NCBI GenBank assembly: GCA_964358545.1
Contig: CAYHQN010000004.1
Location: 1 to 64,000 of the forward strand
DNA from: CAINVV01 sp031432175
Lineage (GTDB): Bacteria; Bacteroidota; Bacteroidia; Bacteroidales; Prolixibacteraceae
DNA: 64,000 bases
Direction of reading: 5' to 3'
Notes under the pieces: generated by a model
What the model saw: the letters and a program-made list of their open reading frames with translations, nothing else
The model's database searches: none
What the model was told of the DNA's origin: nothing
Position numbers and translations under genes: made by a program
In this document: positions 61,901 to 64,000 of the stretch, piece by piece
How positions within the stretch are numbered: position 1 is the stretch's first letter
Layout: the number at the start of each line of letters is the position of its first letter

Positions 61901-62814
61901 GTCAGGAAAATGTCGGATCAACATTTCTGGTCGTAATTCCGTTTAAATCGATATCGGGGAAGTCAGTAGCAACAAATGCACCTTCCGATATAACAACAGC
62001 TTCCAGCCATATTATGGACGTTTCCCAGCAATCAGAATCTGAAACTGAGATTCAGACTTCAAAAGAGATGAAAGTGTTGATTGTCGAGGACAATGATGAT
62101 CTTTTGAATTTTATGAAGGCTACTCTCAGTAGTGATTTTAAGGTGTTTACAGCCGCTGATGGAGAAAAAGCATGGGAGTTTATTTCGAGACAAATCCCTG
62201 ATTTGGTTGTATCTGACATCATGATGCCAAATATGGACGGTTTTGAATTGTGCAAAATCATGAAATCGACTTACGAAACCTCACACATCCCCATTGTTTT
62301 ACTGACTGCCCTGTCCGAAAAGACAAATCAGCTGCATGGTTTGGGACTGGGTGCAGACGATTATTTAACCAAACCTTTCGACATGAATCTTTTGATTCAG
62401 CGAATCAAGTCGATCGTACACAACCGGGAGATTGTCAGGGAAAAAGCATTGAAGCTGATAAAAGGTGATTCAAACGAACATATTCTGACAAACGAACTCA
62501 ACGATAAATTTGTCAGGAAAATATTGGAGGTTGCCAAAGCCAACATTTCCAATACTGAATTCGACAAGGAAGAATTCGCTTCGGCAATGAATGTTAGTTC
62601 GTCACTGCTTTATAAAAAGATTAAGTCATTTACCGATCAATCGCCAACCGATTTTATCAAAACCATCAGGCTCAATCACGCTGTGGAATTGTTGCAGTCA
62701 GGAAACTATTCAGTTACTGAAGTAAGCGAACTTTGTGGTTTTGCCAGTTTGGGATATTTCAGCACCGTATTCAGTAAACATTTCGGGAAATCACCATCTG
62801 AAATTTTTGAATGA
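58921..62814 (+). CDS. Hybrid two-component system regulator (HTCS)
   Basis: 1297 residues. After an exported N-terminus, about 14 two-component propeller repeats (e.g. DDNGFVWASSKTGILRL, DHRGKLWFATNNGIS) and a Y_Y_Y domain (~665-750) form the periplasmic sensor. One membrane helix (~757-779) leads to HisKA (His796 in TAHDIRT), HATPase (DNLISNAIKYS, GSGIGLLLVKNY), REC (Asp1099 in VSDIMMP) and an AraC-type HTH ending KHFGKSPSEIF. It senses a glycan breakdown product and activates the adjacent locus, probably the SusC gene 286 nt downstream. The 58652-58920 interval upstream is AT-rich and unremarkable. Confidence 0.96.
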   Translation: MAIKFKLTLFIIICLEFSLPASPVKFYSVNSLFGISMRETNSVCKDDNGFVWASSKTGILRLSKDNYHIYRLPYESTDVIRVRLIYKNLKLFAYTNNGQVFCYNPVFDKFELILNLRKHINDINIILFDLLIDDTGICWIATSLGLYNYQSGKLSPAFEFSSNRYAINWYDPTNIIVAKQDGIWLFDVNSLGEKHIYENRNLNSFDFFTLYFDKDQNKLWLGTVSEGLFFYNFRNGTCSNQLNSVLPKQPILAIEENSDSTCLIGFDGQGIWELDRRNQKVLNIYKESLDNPSSLRGNGVYDLFCDNNSRVWVCTYSGGLSFFDQASPLVNQIVHLSNNTNSLINNDVNSIIEDHRGKLWFATNNGISCWDLTTNKWSSFYNDKETQAQVFLSLCEDNQGRIWAGTYSSGVYVLEGRTGKELAHYSKNGMGSPLLNDFIFNIYKDRSGDIWLGGGSGSVVCYLSRENKFRAYSNEPIGCFAELSDNQILLGCSYGLSQLNKQTGDIRRLIEGLLVRDALVMGDDVWICTSGDGLIRYNYKTGKTEKFTAQMGLPSNFINSIIYANDYLWLGTENGLCRFDPKNKNALTYSSIYSLSRTSFNNCSHALLKNGQLAWGTNNGAVIFAPNLVDESSTKGKIFFQDLTVAGRSIRDIPSFNLKTPIDSLQEINLKYFQNTISLELLSLGQTPGSKFSWEMEGFDQQWSQPTGNNVINYTNIPSGHFKLRIKLYDSSLSNVLAERSIVVKLIPPFWRTGWFWVLNIMVLSVIIFLYLLYYINRLKQEHTEEKVRFFTNTAHDIRTSLTLIKAPVEELSKEKNLTESGKYYLNLAIEQARQLTSVVTQLMDFQKVDVGKEHLLPSMTDIVKLVSNRRIMLASFAKSKNIELLFVPDRESYITAVDESKMEKIIDNLISNAIKYSHNNSQILIDLRCDDKKWILQVKDNGIGISKKAQRQLFKEFYRGDNAINSKVVGSGIGLLLVKNYVAMHSGSISCSSQENVGSTFLVVIPFKSISGKSVATNAPSDITTASSHIMDVSQQSESETEIQTSKEMKVLIVEDNDDLLNFMKATLSSDFKVFTAADGEKAWEFISRQIPDLVVSDIMMPNMDGFELCKIMKSTYETSHIPIVLLTALSEKTNQLHGLGLGADDYLTKPFDMNLLIQRIKSIVHNREIVREKALKLIKGDSNEHILTNELNDKFVRKILEVAKANISNTEFDKEEFASAMNVSSSLLYKKIKSFTDQSPTDFIKTIRLNHAVELLQSGNYSVTEVSELCGFASLGYFSTVFSKHFGKSPSEIFE

Positions 62815-63100
62815 GCAAATAGTTACGGTTACATCACCAGCACATTTAATTAGATCAAAAATCTGGAGGCGCCATGCCTTTTTCAGATAATAGCAGGATT
62901 GTTATGCATCTTTTGTGGCCATCCATCTGGATATAATTTATCCAAAATCAACAATCATATATCTATTATTGAAAGTCTTCATCTGTGGCTCTTCCTACCT
63001 TTACTTCGCTCAATTACTGAGGAACCTGAATTTTTATGAGAATGGCATTTCTATGTCTAAGTATCAATGAGTGATTTAAATGCTAATTAAAACTAAATCA

Positions 63101-64000
63101 ATGAAAAAAAACAAGTTAGTACGGGTTGCAATCATTATGCTACCTATGTTGCTTTTGTCGTTTTGGACCTATGCCCAATCCATTCGGGTAAAGGGTACGG
63201 TAACCGACGAAGGCAGAACCCCGATGGCGGGAGTAAATGTAATCATCAAGGGAACAACTATTGGCATTGTTACTGATGCCAATGGAAAGTATCAGGTTGA
63301 TACCGATTCCAAATCAACGCTATCTTTCTCATTTATTGGGTATACAGCCAAGGACATTCTTGTAGCGAACCAAAAGGAGATCAACATCCAACTCCTCCCG
63401 GACAATTTACAGGTAGATGAAGTAGTTGTTGTGGGATATGGTACGCAACGGAAAGAAGCTGTTACAGGTTCAGTTGCTTCAATGAAAGGGGATGTGATTC
63501 GCGAAATGCCATCTTCTAATATCTCACAAGCTTTGCAAGCACGTGTAGCAGGGGTGGATATGCAGCAAACCTCATCCAAACCAGGTGCCGTAATGCAAAT
63601 CCGTATTCGCGGTACACGCTCGCTGAATGCCAGCAACGACCCGTTGGTGGTGCTCGACGGTGCCCCCTTTGCCGGGTCTATCGGAGATATCAGCTCCGAC
63701 GACATCAAGAGCATTGATATCCTGAAGGATGCCTCGGCAACTGCCATTTACGGCTCACGTGGTGCAAATGGTGTTATTTTGGTAACAACCAACAAAGGGC
63801 AAAAAGGGCAAAAAGCACAGTTTACCTATAACGGGTATTATGGCACGAGAAATGTTTTCGCCAAATACCCCATGATGAACGGCCCCGAATTTGTTGCCCT
63901 CCGTAAAGCAGCCGGTCTGTACTCAAACGGGGTGGATGAAGCCGATAATTTAAATATCGATTGGCAAGATTTGTTTTATAAATCAGGTATAGTAGAAAGC
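63101..64000 (+). CDS. SusC/RagA-family transporter, 3' end cut by window edge
   Basis: 300 codons from the ATG at 63101 to the window edge without a stop. The signal is cleaved after WTYAQ, followed by a carboxypeptidase-D-like domain (VKGTVTDEGRTPMAGVNVI, GIVTDANGKYQV), the TonB-box/plug region (VDEVVVVGYGTQRKEAV, PLVVLDGAPF) and the signature ATAIYGSRGANGVILVTT. It follows the HTCS gene, which probably controls it. The SusD partner should lie beyond the window. The interval 62815-63100 shows no clear promoter. Confidence 0.94.
   Translation, partial: MKKNKLVRVAIIMLPMLLLSFWTYAQSIRVKGTVTDEGRTPMAGVNVIIKGTTIGIVTDANGKYQVDTDSKSTLSFSFIGYTAKDILVANQKEINIQLLPDNLQVDEVVVVGYGTQRKEAVTGSVASMKGDVIREMPSSNISQALQARVAGVDMQQTSSKPGAVMQIRIRGTRSLNASNDPLVVLDGAPFAGSIGDISSDDIKSIDILKDASATAIYGSRGANGVILVTTNKGQKGQKAQFTYNGYYGTRNVFAKYPMMNGPEFVALRKAAGLYSNGVDEADNLNIDWQDLFYKSGIVES

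Overview
The window comes from a Bacteroidota chromosome, most likely class Bacteroidia. The evidence is two SusC/RagA-type TonB-linked porins (one with a SusD partner), a hybrid two-component regulator of the kind that controls polysaccharide-utilisation loci, a PorG-like (DUF6089) gene in the order nadK-porG-uppS-bamA-ompH-ompH-murI, many Tat- or lipoprotein-exported catabolic enzymes, and promoters matching the Bacteroidota form TTTG-N19-TAnnTTTG. A run of ten N at 10013-10022 shows that this is a draft scaffold. I can only place it near the Marinilabiliales or Bacteroidales by general gene content.

Layout. 1-9.8 kb: the 5' part of a membrane PAS sensor, valS, an IS200/RAYT-like transposase framed by REP-like hairpins, trpS, a PolB-like exonuclease, udk, a Dabb-domain protein, manA and engB. 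10-13.1 kb: prs, rplY, pth and an S4-domain protein. 13.3-15 kb: a 5'-nucleotidase split over two overlapping genes. 15-17.7 kb: a 175-nt inverted-repeat element, tRNA-Ser(GCU), a Tat-exported Gfo/Idh/MocA oxidoreductase and tRNA-Pro(UGG). 17.7-30.3 kb: a nutrient-acquisition region with a beta-propeller phosphoesterase, a phosphotriesterase-like lipoprotein, a SusC/SusD pair, an acyl-CoA dehydrogenase and a second Gfo/Idh/MocA oxidoreductase. 30.4-33.8 kb: 2-oxoglutarate:ferredoxin oxidoreductase (korAB) and a gamma carbonic anhydrase. 33.9-37.5 kb: a sugar-salvage set of MFS transporter, sugar nucleotidyltransferase and APH-fold sugar kinase. 37.9-46.7 kb: murI and the outer-membrane biogenesis cluster, with nadK, a CBS/ACT protein and pdxJ. 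46.8-53.7 kb: a hydrolase, a VOC protein, an SDR, a DsbD-type reductase and a Ser-type sulfatase. 54-58.7 kb: a tightly coupled molybdenum-cofactor operon (TauE/SafE, MobB-like NTPase, moeA, moaA, moaC, MOSC-Mog fusion). 58.9-64 kb: a hybrid two-component regulator followed by a SusC gene that runs off the window.

The protein-coding content is mostly recognisable. The unusual part is between the genes. At least a dozen intergenic intervals carry word-like low-complexity repeats, many of them folded into long inverted repeats. Several vocabularies recur at different genes, and the repeat often begins on the stop codon of the upstream gene. A second class has a conserved outer repeat (GATTGCTTCG...CAATGACG) around long inner arms that differ between copies; the assembly gap lies inside one of these. 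A third is the 175-nt element with 12-bp terminal inverted repeats, and a fourth is the REP/RAYT module. These elements, together with a phosphoesterase whose signal segment looks borrowed from a DUF5009 acyltransferase, are the best candidates for something undescribed. No CRISPR array, integrase, recognisable phage gene or defence system was seen.
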